Positions 12,601-23,861 of a DNA stretch of 64,000 bases are shown piece by piece. The notes beneath the pieces are model-generated. The model saw only the letters and a list, made by a program, of their open reading frames with translations, made no database searches and was not told the DNA's origin. This DNA is from Rhizomys pruinosus (Eukaryota > Chordata > Mammalia > Rodentia > Spalacidae). The number at the start of each line of letters is the position of its first letter. Position 1 is the first letter of the stretch. The DNA lies in contig VZQC01012261.1 in the NCBI GenBank assembly GCA_009823505.1, positions 2,374,987 through 2,438,986 on the forward strand. Direction: 5' to 3'. A program made the position numbers and the translations under genes.

Positions 12601-13114
12601 TAAGGTTATTATTGAGAGATGTGTATTGCTTCCTTTTACCTTATTTTTTGTTTGTATTCTTGGTCTAAGTATTTATTTACTCTGTTATGCTTTTGTTAAT
12701 TTCTCTCTTTGGTTGCTTGGGGATAGTTACTTCTTTGTTCTGTGATTGCTTTGAGTATTTTCTGAAGTGTTTTTTTTTTTTTTGATATGTATCCTTTCAT
12801 CTTGTTTATATTATGAGAAAATTTTCTTTCTCCTTCAACTATAATGGACATTTTTGCTGGTATAGTAATCTGGCTTGGCATCTAAAGTCGTTTAGCACTG
12901 GAAATACTTTGGTCCATGTTCTTCTGGATTTCATAGTTTTCTCTGAGAAGTCATCTGTAATTCTGCTGTATTTCCCCTTTTATGTAACTTGTTTTTCTCT
13001 TGTGGCTTTCAGTATTTTGTCTTTGTTTTGAGCATCTAGCATTTTAACTATGATATGGTGTGGGGAATTTCTTTTCTGGTCTTGTCTATTTGGTGTTCTA
13101 TGTGCTTCTTTTAT

Positions 13115-13699
13115 TTATATGGGTTTGTCTTTTTTCAGTTTGGGGAAATTTTCTTCTATTATTCTGTTGAAGATCTGATCAATACCATTGTCTTGGGATT
13201 CTTCTCCTTTCTCTATCTCTATGATGCCAAGGTTTGGTCGTTTCACAGTGTCCCACATTTCCTGGTTTTTCCACTCTTGAGTTTTTAATAATTTTTCATA
13301 ATCATTATTTGAGCATTCTGGTTGTACCATGTTATCCTCCAGGTCTGATATTCTGCTTTCTCCTTCATCCATTCTGCTTCTGAGGCTTTCTCCCATCCTT
13401 TCCTGTTGACTAGATGAGTGTTTGATTTCCTTTTTCATTTTATCCTGTGATTTCTTTAGCATTTCCACCTTCTTTTGGAGCTTGCCATTCTGTTCTTGTA
13501 GCTCCTTGCTTTGCTGGTCAGCTTCTTTTTTCATTTCAGCATGGGATGTTTTCGGTGTTTTCACTTCCTTCTGGAGTTTGTTGTTCTCTCCCTCTAGTTC
13601 CTTCTGGAGTTTTTCATTCTCTTCCTTTAGTTCTCTGATTTGTTCTTTACATACTTTAATTTCTTTGAATATGTCTATAATTGTTCTTCTAAAATCCAT
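13115..13699 (-). pseudogene. L1-B ORF1 (ORF1p) fragment, coiled-coil part
   Basis: A 194-residue stretch begins MDFRRTIIDIFKEI and runs through a long Lys/Glu/Gln-rich heptad coiled coil (about residues 15-115) into the start of the RNA-binding domain (DNMVQPE, then WDTVKRPN). In functional L1 this protein trimerises and binds L1 RNA. The coiled coil holds two tandem units of about 30 residues (NNKLQKEV and NGKLQKKV). The reading frame stops before the C-terminal RNA-binding domain is complete, so the gene is broken. Confidence 0.9.
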
Positions 13700-14604
13700 G
13701 TCTTAAAAAAATCCATGTCTTAGTTTCCTTCTAGGGATGTCTCATTATAGGGATCTTCTATAGGACTGGCAGAGTTCAGTGTGGATTTATTATGAGCTTT
13801 TCCCATGTTCTTACTTTTTCATTGTGTTTTTGGCCTATGGGTTTGTTTTGCTGCTTGGATTCTGGTGCTAATCTCAAATGTTAATATGGAGGATTGGTTG
13901 GCCCAGGTATCAACCAAAGTGGCAGGTTTGCTCTCTCTTCTGTTAACTTCTGTGGTGTGAGTAGAGGCTGTGATTTGGCCCCCTGTGCAGGAAACATGGG
14001 TGCTGCCTCCGTGTGGCTGATCCAATTCTCCACCAAGTGGCAGTGGCCAGGGTCAGGACCTCAGGGCCACTGATCTGCACCCCAGCTGGTCAGGGGGCTC
14101 ACCTGTACTCCAGTGGGAGCCAGGATGGGGGCCTAGGAGGAGCTGGGGACTGTGGCTGTATGCCACTGAACACTGCCTACTCTTCCCTTTCTATTCTGAA
14201 GGTTCTCCAGAAACTGGGTAGATAATAATGAGGTCAGTTCGAAGCTCAGCTCCTGCCTGCTCACCGTCCAGTTCCTCTCCATTGCCTGTGCAACCTAGTG
14301 TCCAGGGACTAGAGTTATGGCAGGTTCGCTCTCTCTTCTTCTGCCTTGTGACCCAAATCACTAATGCTGCTCCTACTGGATCATCAACAGCACCACAGCA
14401 CCACCAGCTTGAGCGGGGGTGGGGGGGATGTTTTACCCCCAGCCTGGTTGCCATTATCCTGTGGTCCTCTTGTTTTTCTGTCTAGGTCTACCCATGCCAC
14501 TGTGCATGCTGGTCAGACCCCAGATGGGGCTTTCTTCATGTACCTCTGAGATGGGGTGTCTCCAGGCACCTTTGGCTCACCTGGCTGATGCCCTGTCTAA
14601 CATT

Positions 14605-14750
14605 TTCTTTTTAGTCATTTTGAGACATGGTTTCCCTTTAGCCACAGCTGGCCTGGAACCCATTATTTAGACCAGGCTGGCCTTGAACTCACAGAGATCA
14701 GCCTGCCTCTGCCTCCTAAGTGGTGTGATTAAAGGCATGCACCACCATCA
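14605..14750 (-). mobile_element. B1 SINE
   Basis: Diverged minus-strand B1 (TTTGAGACATGGTTTCCC, ending in GCATGCACCACCATC), abutting the 5' end of L1-B. Confidence 0.88.
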
Positions 14751-14756
14751 ATTATA

Positions 14757-14990
14757 AGTTTAAAGGATATTTATTATTTTTATTTTATGTGTATGAGTGT
14801 ATTGCCTGCACATGTCTAAGTGCATCTGTGTCATGCAATGCACATGGAGGTCAGAAGAGGGTGTCAGATCTTCTGGAACTGCAGTTACAGATGATTGTTA
14901 GCTGCCATATTGGTGCTGGGATTGGAACCTGCATCTTCTGTAACAGCAGCCTGTGTTTTTAACCACTGAGCCATCTCTCTAGCCTCCAAT
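14757..14990 (-). mobile_element. B2-type SINE, older copy
   Basis: The order TGTGTATGAGTGTATTG, GGAGGTCAGAAGAGGG and CCACTGAGCCATCTCTCTAG is the reverse of a B2. It is more diverged than the 15146-15385 copy. Confidence 0.88.
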
Positions 14991-15145
14991 TCTAACTTTT
15001 TTTTTCTTTTACAAGTGTCCCAGTGTCTGAGGATGGAATGTGGGAAGGTGCCGGCACTGAAGACATGACTTGGTGAGGCCACAGCCCTTTGGCTCTGCCT
15101 CCACATATAACAGGGAAGGGGACTGCACAGCCCCAAACATAACTT

Positions 15146-15385
15146 TTTTCAAAAATTTTATTTATTTTTTTACATGTATGAATGTACTGTCTGCATGTAG
15201 GTTTGTGCACCCGTGCCGCGCAATGCTGCGGATGTCAGAAGAGGGTCTCGGATTCCCCTGGAATTGGAGTTCTGGAATTGGAGTTACAGATGGTTCTTAG
15301 CCGCCATGTGGGTGCTGGGGATTGAACCTGGGTCCTCTGGAAGAGCAGTCGGTGCTCTTAGCTGCTAGGCTATCTCTCCAGCCCA
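15146..15385 (-). mobile_element. B2-type SINE, left arm of an inverted pair
   Basis: A full-length minus-strand B2 whose head faces the head of the plus-strand B2 at 15418-15664, about 32 bp away. Confidence 0.93.
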
Positions 15386-15417
15386 CAATTATACCTTTTT
15401 TAAAAAATAGATTTCCA

Positions 15418-15664
15418 GGGCCTGGAGAGATAGCCTAGTGGTTAAGAGCACCGACTGCTCTTGCAGAGGACCCGGGTTTGATCCCCAGCACCCACATGGC
15501 AGCTAAGAACCGTCTGTAACTCCAATTCCAGGAGAACTCCAGTTCCAGGGGAATCCAAGGCCCTCTTCTGACCTCCGTGGCATTGCACAACACAGGTGCA
15601 CAAACCTACATGCAGACAGTACATTCATACACAAAAATAAGTAAATAAAGAAATTAAAAAAAAT
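15418..15664 (+). mobile_element. B2-type SINE, right arm of an inverted pair
   Basis: It starts GGCCTGGAGAGATAGCCTAG, carries a B-box-like GGGTTTGATCCCC and ends in an A-rich tail near 15664. Confidence 0.94.
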
Positions 15665-15830
15665 AAAGTCCACTGCTACTAGTGTGCTAGATTCAGTCTG
15701 TACCTTAAAGTCCTACAGAATTGTGATAATAAAGTTTGGTGCAACTGAATTTGCTATGTATAAAATTAAAGGTTATGATATCATCTTGGTTAATTTTTCC
15801 TTTGATAATACTGCAAGTCAATTTTTATAC
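15665..15830 (-). mobile_element. L1 ORF2 endonuclease-region fragment
   Basis: The segment parallels 12205-12340 of L1-B (TAGTGTGCTAGATTCAGTCT, then TCTTGGTTAATTTTTCC), so it is L1 on the minus strand, truncated at both ends. Confidence 0.75.
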
Positions 15831-15883
15831 TATGCTTATTTGTTATTTATTTGTTAGTGACACAATATTTCAAATGGACCTAA

Positions 15884-16024
15884 AGGCAAAATATTCCACC
15901 AAAGCATCAAAGAACACACACTTTACATGGAAGCCCATGAAAGTTTCTTTAAAACTGACCACATACTGGGGCACAATAAAACCCTTAATAAATACAAAGA
16001 AATTGAAATAATCAACACATCTCT
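15884..16024 (+). mobile_element. L1 ORF2 endonuclease-region fragment, opposite orientation
   Basis: It parallels 38970-39090 of L1-C (TTCCACC, then GACCACATACTGGGGCACAA) on the plus strand. It sits next to a minus-strand piece from a slightly earlier part of the same L1 region. Confidence 0.75.
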
Positions 16025-16430
16025 CAATTCTCAGTGGAGAATTTCTTTATACAGCAGATGGAGATTAATACAGAAACCCATAATTGGTAAATATGCAGAG
16101 AACAAGAGGCTCATCCCTGAATAGGACACCTATATTAAACCTCTGCCTCCCAAAGCTCAATGATCATTGCAGTAGAGGGGGCTGAAAGATTGAAAGAGCC
16201 AGAGGGAGTGGATGACAAGGACAGAGTCTTCCAGACACTCATGTGAACTCACAGCAATGGTGGCCGCATGAGGAAGTCCACGCAAGCTCAGACCAAAGTC
16301 CCAACATAGACATGGAGAGGTGGGCAAAAAGTCTCCACCCAACTCAAGGAACTTTTGGCAATTGATGAGTGCTGGGAGGGGCAAATACGATGTCTTTATT
16401 GGGTCCAGTGGATGGATCCACATTGGACAT
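16025..16430 (+). repeat. Old dispersed repeat 'R', copy 1
   Basis: The sequence aligns by eye with 50695-51160: shared blocks include TTTCTTTATACAGCAGA / TTTCTTTGTGCAGCAGA, TGCAGAGAA, and GCTCA followed by CATT/CATC and AGAGCCAGA. The family was not identified; an old L1 or LTR remnant is possible. Confidence 0.6.
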
Positions 16431-16506
16431 TTGGGGACATGAATCGGACTCTATAAGCCATGATATTTGTGTATTAAAAAGTACATTACTTTTTAAAGTA
16501 CATTAA

Positions 16507-16673
16507 GCCAGGCGTGGTGGCGCATGCCTTTAGTCCTAGCACTTGGGAGGCAGAGGCAGGCGGATCTTTGTGAGTTCAAGGCCAGCCTGGTCTACAAAGT
16601 GAGTTCCAGGACAGCTGGGGCTACAGGGAGACCCTGTCTCGAAAAGACCAAAAATAAATAAATAAATAAATAA
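16507..16673 (+). mobile_element. B1 SINE
   Basis: A young-looking B1 with an AAAT-repeat tail is flanked by a 12-bp duplication AAAGTACATTAA at 16495-16506 and 16674-16685. Confidence 0.97.
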
Positions 16674-16689
16674 AAAGTACATTAAATTG

Positions 16690-17160
16690 TGGGGGGGGGG
16701 CAGCAGGTGAGGGGATTAATCCTGTATCTTCAGGGCAGGTTTCATGAACAATTTCAGGCATCCTTAGCCTGGTCATTTGCTCTGCTGTGAGCCTGTGGGT
16801 ACAATTGGGATTGGAGTAGTGGGCCAAGCAGAGGCCCAGCTCCTGTCTCATGCTCTTTTCTTTTTTTCCTCAGTAAACTCATCAATACACACAGCCTCTG
16901 ACATTGTTGGGCCATGGATCATTTGCCCTGGGAACCGTGGTGGCTGCACATCTCAGAGACCCCGTGGTCCTGCTCTACATTCTGCCCTGTTATATCCCCT
17001 TTAGGGAGTTCATTCACTCAGCACAGCCTGGCCATAGCTCCGACAGTAGTTGCCTTTGGCCAGGCAGAGCAAAAGTGGGTTTTCTTAGGAAGGCCACACT
17101 CTGCTTTCTGTCATCTCGGACCCAGCCCCCACCCCTGGGCTGCAGCCTCAGCAGCAGCTG
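16690..17160. other. Unassigned DNA
   Basis: GC-moderate sequence leading into the minisatellite. No gene or repeat family was recognised. Confidence 0.45.
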
Positions 17161-17165
17161 CTGTG

Positions 17166-17630
17166 CTCCTGGCCTTCCATGCCTAGCACAGGTAGGCCAT
17201 TGGCTCCTGGCCTTCAGTGCCTAGCACAGATAGGACGTTGGCTCCTGGCCTTCCATGCCTGGCACAGGTAGGGCATTGCTCCTGGCCTTCCATGCTTAGC
17301 ACAGGTAGGGCGTTGGCTCCTGGCCTTCCAGGCCTAGCACAGGTAGGACGTTGGTTCCTGGCCTTCCAGGCCTAGCACAGGTAGGGCGTTGGCTCCTGGC
17401 TTTCCATGCCTAGCACAGGTAGGGCATTGGCTCCTGGCCTTCCATGCCTAGCACAGGTAGGGCGTTGGCTCCTGGACTTCCGTGCCTAGCACAGGTAGGA
17501 TGTTGGCTCCTGGCCTTCCGTGCCTAGCACAGGTAGGGCGTTGGCTCCTGGCTTTCCGTGCCTAGCACAGGTAGGGCATTGGCTCCTGGCCTTCCATGCC
17601 TAGCACAGGTAGGGCATTGGCTCCTGGTCC
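17166..17630. repeat. 38-bp minisatellite, about 12 copies
   Basis: Units begin CTCCTGGCCTTCC, continue with GCCTAGCACAGGTAGG and end with GCGTTGG; successive starts at 17166 and 17204 give the 38-bp period. Variants differ by single bases. Confidence 0.95.
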
Positions 17631-18059
17631 TCTGGCTTCTGGGTCTGGTCTTCACTTCTCTTCACAATGTGTCGGTGCTCCACACTTTCTTTTTGTATCA
17701 GTTACTTCGCATGAGAAGTCTTGATAAAGCCTCCTTTTTTTCCCCCTCTCATTTTTCTCTTTCTCTGTCCCATTCATTTACATTTAGATAGTGCCTCCAA
17801 CTTTTCATTAAGGGCTCTGAAGTTACTGTCAAATTGTGTTTTCATCTCTTCCTGGTGAGATTACTCAGGGAGTTCCAGGAAGGTTCATCAGACTTTCTTT
17901 CCACTTAAAGTACAGGGCTAAAAATCAAATTACCAATTGAACCAGAACAAATTGAACCAAACTCCGGTTCTTACCAGTCCTGATGGGCACTTCTGGGACT
18001 ATTGATCCTGGTGCCCTCCTGGCCTATTGCACATCTTAAATCCATGCCCCTTGAATGCT
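17631..18059. other. Unassigned DNA
   Basis: CT-rich patches (about 17730-17775), otherwise nothing recognised. Confidence 0.45.
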
Positions 18060-18178
18060 GGGAGAGTGACTCTCCTAGTTCCAAAGGATCCAGTGCCCTC
18101 TTCTGGCCTCCACAGTCATTGCATGACACAGGTGCACTTACATGCAGGAAAACCACTCATACACATAAAAATAAATAG
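18060..18178 (+). mobile_element. Degenerate B2-type SINE, 3' part
   Basis: The blocks CCCTCTTCTGGCCTCCA, TTGCATGACACAGGTGCAC and ACACATAAAAATAAAT are the 3' half of a B2 in plus orientation. The tRNA-like head is not recognisable. Confidence 0.75.
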
Positions 18179-18555
18179 TTATACTGGTTTTATAAGAAAT
18201 TACCTCTATAACAGTCGGCTCTAATTTACAGTTAGGGAATGACTTCATTACCATCATGATTTTCTTTGTTCTATGAAAAGGAGGTAAGAAAGTCTATCAT
18301 ATTAAAACTTTGCACCACCTGGAAGGTAAAGTTCATTAGGACTCATTATAAACAGTTGTTACAAATAGGATCCACAGAGATGTTTGATGTCTGTAGCAGT
18401 CTGAGGCTTTTCTTCCTTTTAATGCTTAGATGGGCCAACTTCTCTGCTGGTATTTCTTGGTACATCCTGCACAATGCAAAGCTGTATCTTTTCTTTCTCA
18501 GCCATTAAGTTGGTGATGTTTTGACCTGCTCGGACATGAAAAATCTTTTCCCATC
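18179..18555. other. Unassigned DNA
   Basis: Nothing recognised. Confidence 0.4.
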
Positions 18556-18558
18556 GTA

Positions 18559-18735
18559 GTTTTTTTTTTTTTTTTTTTTTTTTGAGGTCTTTTTGAGACA
18601 GGGCTCTCTACTGCAGCTCCGGCTGTCCTGGAACTCACTATATAGACCAGGCTGGCCTTGAACTCACAAAGATCCGCCTGCCTCTGCCTCCCAAGTGCTA
18701 GGATTAAAGGCATGCGCCACCACGCCCAGCCCCCA
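18559..18735 (-). mobile_element. B1 SINE with a long T-run
   Basis: The minus-strand B1 starts with about 23 Ts (its A-tail) and ends at CACGCCCAGCC. Short similar flanks (CCATCGTAG and CCATAGTTAG) suggest an imperfect target duplication. Confidence 0.93.
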
Positions 18736-20977
18736 TAGTTAGTTTTAAGATTTAAATTGAAAAAATTTGACAAAAAGTTTAATATATAACTGTATCCACC
18801 CTTTTTTATTTTAGGTTTTTATTTTTGACCCATGAATCTCAAAAGGCAGTTGTGGTACACATACCTATAGGCAGGAATCAAGGTGTAAATTTTCATTAAA
18901 TTTACCCAAGCTGTTTATCATTGACTGTCTGTTGTTAATTTGGGAAGCAAACTTAATTCCTTAAGTTAAATTATTCTAGAGGTAAAAGAAAATGTTATAA
19001 GATGATACTGTACAGCACAAAAATTATAGGGAACATTTGTATACATTAATCCCAAAGTTGTTGTTATACAAGGAACATTTCTTTCTAATGTATATGAGGG
19101 CTAACAAATAATGATTGCACTGTGCTGGAGATAAGAAAATACCATTTCCATAGATGAAAGGAGGAAATACAAACATAAGAAATATACTGAAGTAAGATGA
19201 AAACTAAACAGGGCCTGGCTATAGAAACTCACAGAAACAACCAAACTATCCTTTGTACATGTTATAGTTCAGAGATGTGTGCTGTGTCAAGTTGACAATG
19301 TGTTTGATTCATTGTCCACTTGGGATTTAGAATCACATAGCTCTGGACATGTGTGAGGAAAGAAGACCTACCATGAATGTGGGAAGCACTAGCCTCTGTC
19401 TAAGGTTCCAGTCTGAATACAAACAAACAAACAAACAAAGTAGAACAGCATCCACCTCCTCTGCTTCCTGACTGAGGACAGTCACCTCAGGTTCTGAATC
19501 CTATACCTTCCTACCATGATGGACTATATCCTCCCTCTCTTTTTTTTATAAATTTTGTTATTATTGTATATATGTATGTGTCCGTGTGTGGGTATGTGCA
19601 TGTGAGATATCTTATAAAACCAGTATAACTGCTTTCTTTAATAGACATAGAAACTGTGAAAGGATTATTCTCTATTCAGATCCAAATATAATACTAAAAT
19701 CTTTATAAGCTGTGCAATTAAGCAAAATATGTTAACACAGGAGAGCTCTGATATCAGCAATGGATTATTCTGTCAAGGAGATATTGGCCAGGGAACCCAA
19801 GTCCCCAAAAAGGTAAAGGCTTCTTGCCTGTAAACTGGGATACCTGCAAGAAGAGAGGCAGTAAGGCCCTGCTGATGAAGACCTGGTATAAGCATGGGAA
19901 AGATGTATTGAGACCACACTTGCAAGTGTACAGTTGGTCTCTGGAATGTCAGAGAGTGTTACCAAAGGCCACTAAATCAATAAAGCAAATATTAGTCTCC
20001 TTGAGTCAAGCAAGGCTCCCTCCTTCAGCATCAGCTACACCTCACCTTCCTGGAAATACTGTGCAGCAGTGGCAGCCATATGTCTGTATATCCCAAATAT
20101 AATTGGCTAGTAGCTCTCTCCTTGGAGGAATAATTCATGGCTGATGCCACAAGCTTACATCCTCTAGTGGTTAGGAGATGTTATAAGCCACAGTAAGATC
20201 TTGTCATCTTTTACAGAAAAAACTATAGTTCATGGATTAGCAAACCATCAAAACATCTGTGTCTATACCAATGTAACCTACCATAATAATTAGTACTGTT
20301 TAAATGCCTGTATATATAATTGCTTGTGCTTCATTAGTAGGATTGAAAGGTTATTCCTGGATAAACTGCCAACCCATGAAAGGAAACAGCCTGAACTGAT
20401 CAGAGTCCAAAACAACATCTCCAGAGAAAGTAGACTGTTTTGCTTTTCGTCCACTTGTGCCCCTTTTCTAAAGCCTAGGGAACAATCTGTGGAAGAGGGG
20501 GCATGGTAGAATGTAAGGGCTGTGATTGGGGTGAATTGTGAAACTACAGCAATATAGACTGGACACTTATTTGATCAACATGATTGCACATACAAGCCTC
20601 TCCAGCTGAATGGTGGGAGCCTTGGGCTGTGTGGGTTTGGGCATAGCTGCTTGCAAGTTGGTTTTACATGAAGGATGCTTGTATTCATTACTTATTACTT
20701 ACTGTTAAAAAATCAACTAAATAAAAAAATGAACACAGCAAAAAAAGAATGAAAAGAAAAAAAAGAATGAAAAGAAAAAAAATAAATGATTTGCTAAAAA
20801 TTATGGAAGAGGGAGAGATATGCTTACATTGCACCTCAGAGTAATCAAAAACAGACTACTTCCTCCTGGTACAACATGACTATGTTTCATACATTCTTTT
20901 TTTCTTTTTTGAAAAGAAATCTGCTCTGTTACAGAATACATAAAAGACAGCTGGAGTTAATTACAAAAGATAAAATG
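18736..20977. other. Unassigned DNA with a possible old rodent repeat
   Basis: Mostly AT-rich unique-looking sequence. Around 19264-19545, phrases such as GTCAAGTTGACAA and ACCATGATGGACTATATCC resemble old rodent DNA-transposon or LTR repeats, but I cannot assign the family. A B1 fragment (GTAGTGGTGCACGCC) starts at about 20985. No coding exon was seen. Confidence 0.4.
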
Positions 20978-21332
20978 AGATGGGTGTAGTGGTGCACGCC
21001 TTTTGTCCCAGCACTGTAAATCTTGGCAGCTGTTGTGAGGAGAGAGATGGAAGAAAGGAAGAAAGTCATGCCCTGAGTTAGGTTTCAAGAAAGGGTGCAT
21101 GTTGAGTTCGGGGGTCAGTGGGCAGCTGTATGGCATATGGGGATTGGTCTTCAGAGAATCAGTGAGAAAGCCCTGAATGTCCAGGAAAGCATGCTTAAGC
21201 TTTTGTCCAGTATCTGAAAGAAAAATAGAGAAGGAAGGAAAAGGAAAAGTTAGACTTTTCTGTTAGACCTCAAAAAAGTGAGCAGGCTTAACAGAACTGC
21301 CTGAGAGGAAGTCCTTCATCAGCTGCGCCTAT

Positions 21333-21522
21333 GGAGGGACTTCCATGGTGACGGGAACATTGTCTCATAAGGAGGGACTTCCATGGTGACAGGAACATTG
21401 TCTCATAAGGAGGGACTTCCATGGTGACAGGAACATTGTCTCATAAGGAGGGACTTCCATGGCGACGGGAACATTGTCTCATAAGGAGGGACTTCCATGG
21501 CAATAGGAACTCTCATAAGGGA
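21333..21522. repeat. 38-bp minisatellite, 5 copies
   Basis: Units starting GGAGGGACTTCCATGG repeat at 21333, 21371, 21409, 21447 and 21485, each containing GGAACATTGTCTCATAA (the last shortened). Confidence 0.95.
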
Positions 21523-21699
21523 ATTATTTCTCCCATCTCCTCAGCATGTCTTTTTGTTATTTTTAATTTTTTAAATATATTTAACCCCTGGCACCATGAA
21601 GAAGCACATTGGGGGCTCAAAGGCAGCGAGTTCAGCATGTCTTAAGGTGAATCAACTAAGGGGTTGTCTCCTGGCCAAATGATTGAGAGGTCCAATTGG

Positions 21700-21765
21700 A
21701 TTAACTTTCTTTTTTTTGACAGTGTCTTCCTGTAGCCACAGTTGGCTTGGAACTCACTATGTAGT
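21700..21765 (-). mobile_element. B1 SINE fragment
   Basis: Only the GACAGTGTCTTCCTGTAGCC to CTCACTATGTAG part of a minus-strand B1 remains. Confidence 0.75.
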
Positions 21766-21774
21766 TCCAAATAC

Positions 21775-21775
21775 C

Positions 21776-21806
<31 letters not shown>

Positions 21807-21830
21807 GTATAATATATATTAATTTTATTT
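21775..21830. repeat. (TA)n-rich microsatellite
   Basis: Alternating TA runs, nearly palindromic. Confidence 0.9.
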
Positions 21831-21834
21831 TTAT

Positions 21835-21975
21835 GTTGTTAAGTGTACGGCGTACATGTGTGTAAGTGCGCCCTTGTCAAGCAATGCTCTTGGAGGTCAG
21901 AAGAGGTCATCGGATCCCCTGGAACTGGAGTTATGGACAGTTGTTAGCTGCCTTGTGGGTGCTGGAAATTGAAGC
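21835..21975 (-). mobile_element. B2-type SINE, truncated and diverged
   Basis: GCAATGCTCTTGGAGGTCAG, CCCCTGGAACTGGAGTTA and GTGGGTGCTGGAAATTG occur in minus-strand B2 order. The tRNA-like head is absent, and an ambiguous base (n) follows at 21983. Confidence 0.85.
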
Positions 21976-21983
21976 ATGAAATN

Positions 21984-22553
21984 TTAACTCTCAAGGGTTA
22001 GATGATAATACTGATGTTTTAATCATTGAAGCAGATTAGAAGGTGATGTCCTTGTCCAGGGTCAGAGGTATATTCCATTCTTTTGATAAGGAGGCCAAAA
22101 AAAAAGGAGGCCATAGCTTTCTCTTAAGGGGTCTCAAAGCCCCCAAACTCCCATCTTTTCATATGATATGTTTTCCTTTCCAATGTTACCAGGGAACTGG
22201 AGGTGGGATTCGAAGTTAATCATGAGGGAGGAGTCAGTCCTCTGTAGCCTCCAAGCCTATTGATCCCTGTAGCAATAACAAAGCCCAGCAAAGACTAGCT
22301 CTTACTGATAAGTAATGGCTCCTTTTCTCATAACTTCGTTTTTATTTTCTCTCTGTAATTTTTAGTCAGTTCTGTTTCTCTGTCCCTTTCTCTATCTGTT
22401 TTTATCTCTTTGTCTCTGTCTCTGACTATCTGTCTCTCTCTCTGTTTGTGTTAGGGCCTCGAGACATGCTAAAACCATGTTAACCCTGAGTTTTATTTTT
22501 CATGTCTGATTGTTCAAAAATGATGATGGCTAGCTTTGTTCTGCATGAATAAT
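21984..22553. other. Unassigned DNA with a CT-rich patch
   Basis: Pyrimidine-rich sequence at about 22375-22445. No gene was recognised. Confidence 0.4.
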
Positions 22554-22560
22554 TCAAATA

Positions 22561-22564
<4 letters not shown>

Positions 22565-22597
<33 letters not shown>

Positions 22598-22741
22598 TGG
22601 TCTTTTTGAGACAGGGTCTCCCTGTAGCCCCAGCTGTCCTGGAACTCACTCTGTAGACCAGGCTGGCCTTGAACTCACAAAGATCCACCTGCCTCTGCCT
22701 CCCAAGTGCTAGGATTAAAGGCGTGCTCCACCATGCCCGGC
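22565..22741 (-). mobile_element. B1 SINE whose tail became an (ATT)n microsatellite
   Basis: A complete minus-strand B1 is flanked by an 11-bp duplication TCAAATATATT at 22554-22564 and 22742-22752. The ATT array at 22565-22597 lies inside the duplication, so it evolved from the B1 A-tail. Confidence 0.96.
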
Positions 22742-22752
22742 TCAAATATATT

Positions 22753-23243
22753 GTTAAATGTGAATAAATTAAGTAAATATTCAGATCTGAAATTCTCTGA
22801 AAAAACTATCTCTGCCTTAAAGATAGCAAGACTGAACACAAACACTATGAGTGTGTGTGCAGAGTTGGAATGTTGCATGTCAAGAGCCAAAATTACCTTG
22901 GGTTCTGTTGGGTTATTTAGATTAATAGCCATTTACCTTTAACCCTTGCATCTAATGCAGCATTCTCATGACTATTAGGTAAATGCTTTGGAATATATTA
23001 TTAACCCTACTGTACTGTTAGTGTCTACCAATCCTAAAGCCAAGATGTGATAGGAAAGAATCTGTAATCTGTAGAAAAGATTTCTCAACTTTATTGTACT
23101 ATAGCCTGACTGCCTAATGCCTTCACCAACATAATCCTTGAATGTATTGGTTTCTTTCTTAGTTCTTTGGCTACAAACATTTATGTTACTTCTTCCATTG
23201 CAGAGCATCTCATTCAGGATAACTCGATAACTCATATTTCTTT
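22753..23243. other. Unassigned DNA
   Basis: No repeat or exon was recognised. Confidence 0.4.
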
Positions 23244-23261
23244 AAGAATAAACCATTTCTT

Positions 23262-23519
23262 TTTTTATTTTTTTAACTTTTTAAAATTTTATTTATTTTT
23301 GTATGTGTATGAATGTACTGTCTGCATGTAGGTTTGTGCACCCGTGCTGTGCAATGCTGCGGAGGTCAGAAGAGGGTTTCAGATTCACATGGAACTGGAG
23401 TTCTCCTGGAATTGGAGTTACAGACGGTTCTTAGCCGCTATGTGGGTGCTGGGGATCGAACCCCGGTCCTCTGTAAGGGCAGTCAGCGCTCTTACCAACT
23501 AGGCTATCTCTCCAGCCCC
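23262..23519 (-). mobile_element. B2-type SINE
   Basis: A full-length minus-strand B2 has an 18-bp perfect target duplication AAGAATAAACCATTTCTT at 23244-23261 and 23520-23537, so it is a recent insertion. Confidence 0.98.
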
Positions 23520-23537
23520 AAGAATAAACCATTTCTT

Positions 23538-23861
23538 ATTTTCTTTAAAGGATACTTGCTAATTTGCATTGACAACTTTGGAAATCAACATGGGGCTTTA
23601 GAAATTGCAAGTATCATTGCAGGAGGGAAGATAGTCAAGAGAGATATTTGTGTCTCTCCTTTTAGCTTTCAGGCTGTTGAATTAATGGATCCCAAGGAAT
23701 TGGAATTTTCCTATACGTCTCATTAAGTGGAAAGAAAAGGCAGGGGCTCTGGTGTTAGCCAGAGCGGGGTGTCTCCCAGAAGCAGAGTTCACATAATGCT
23801 GACAACTTGTAAGCTAAACTGGGAGCAACAAGATAATGATGGGTCAGTGATTCGTGAGCCT
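23538..23861. other. Unassigned DNA before the minisatellite
   Basis: Short open stretches without recognisable protein similarity. Confidence 0.4.

Larger units (their letters stand above)
8520..12657 (-). pseudogene. L1-B ORF2 (endonuclease and reverse transcriptase), decayed
   Basis: Comparison with L1-C (38408-41888) identifies the whole ORF2 in reverse. The codon that starts ORF2 in L1-C as ATG reads ATA here (12657-12655). Peptides along it include the endonuclease part (12476-12177), an RT part with FADD then IIIYL (within 10557-10327) and the C-terminal part (9477-8998, 9921-9619). Many frameshifts, a B2 insertion and a 33-bp foldback (8758-8825) separate these, so no protein can be made. 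Confidence 0.92.
7955..14600 (-). mobile_element. LINE-1 (L1-B), near full length
   Basis: Reading the minus strand, this holds a 5' UTR-like region (about 14600-13700), ORF1 (13699 downwards), ORF2 (about 12657-8520), a 3' UTR and an A-tail near 7962-7953. A B2 (9404-9646) is nested in ORF2. The 5' boundary is approximate because no target duplication was identified. Both reading frames are broken. Confidence 0.93.

Noticed and set aside
15418..15664. tRNA gene suggested by A- and B-box sequences
   Set aside because: The boxes belong to the tRNA-derived head of a B2 SINE; no cloverleaf with a mature 3' end is present.
22706..22942. 78-codon plus-strand open frame
   Set aside because: It begins inside a B1 and continues into unassigned DNA; no protein similarity.
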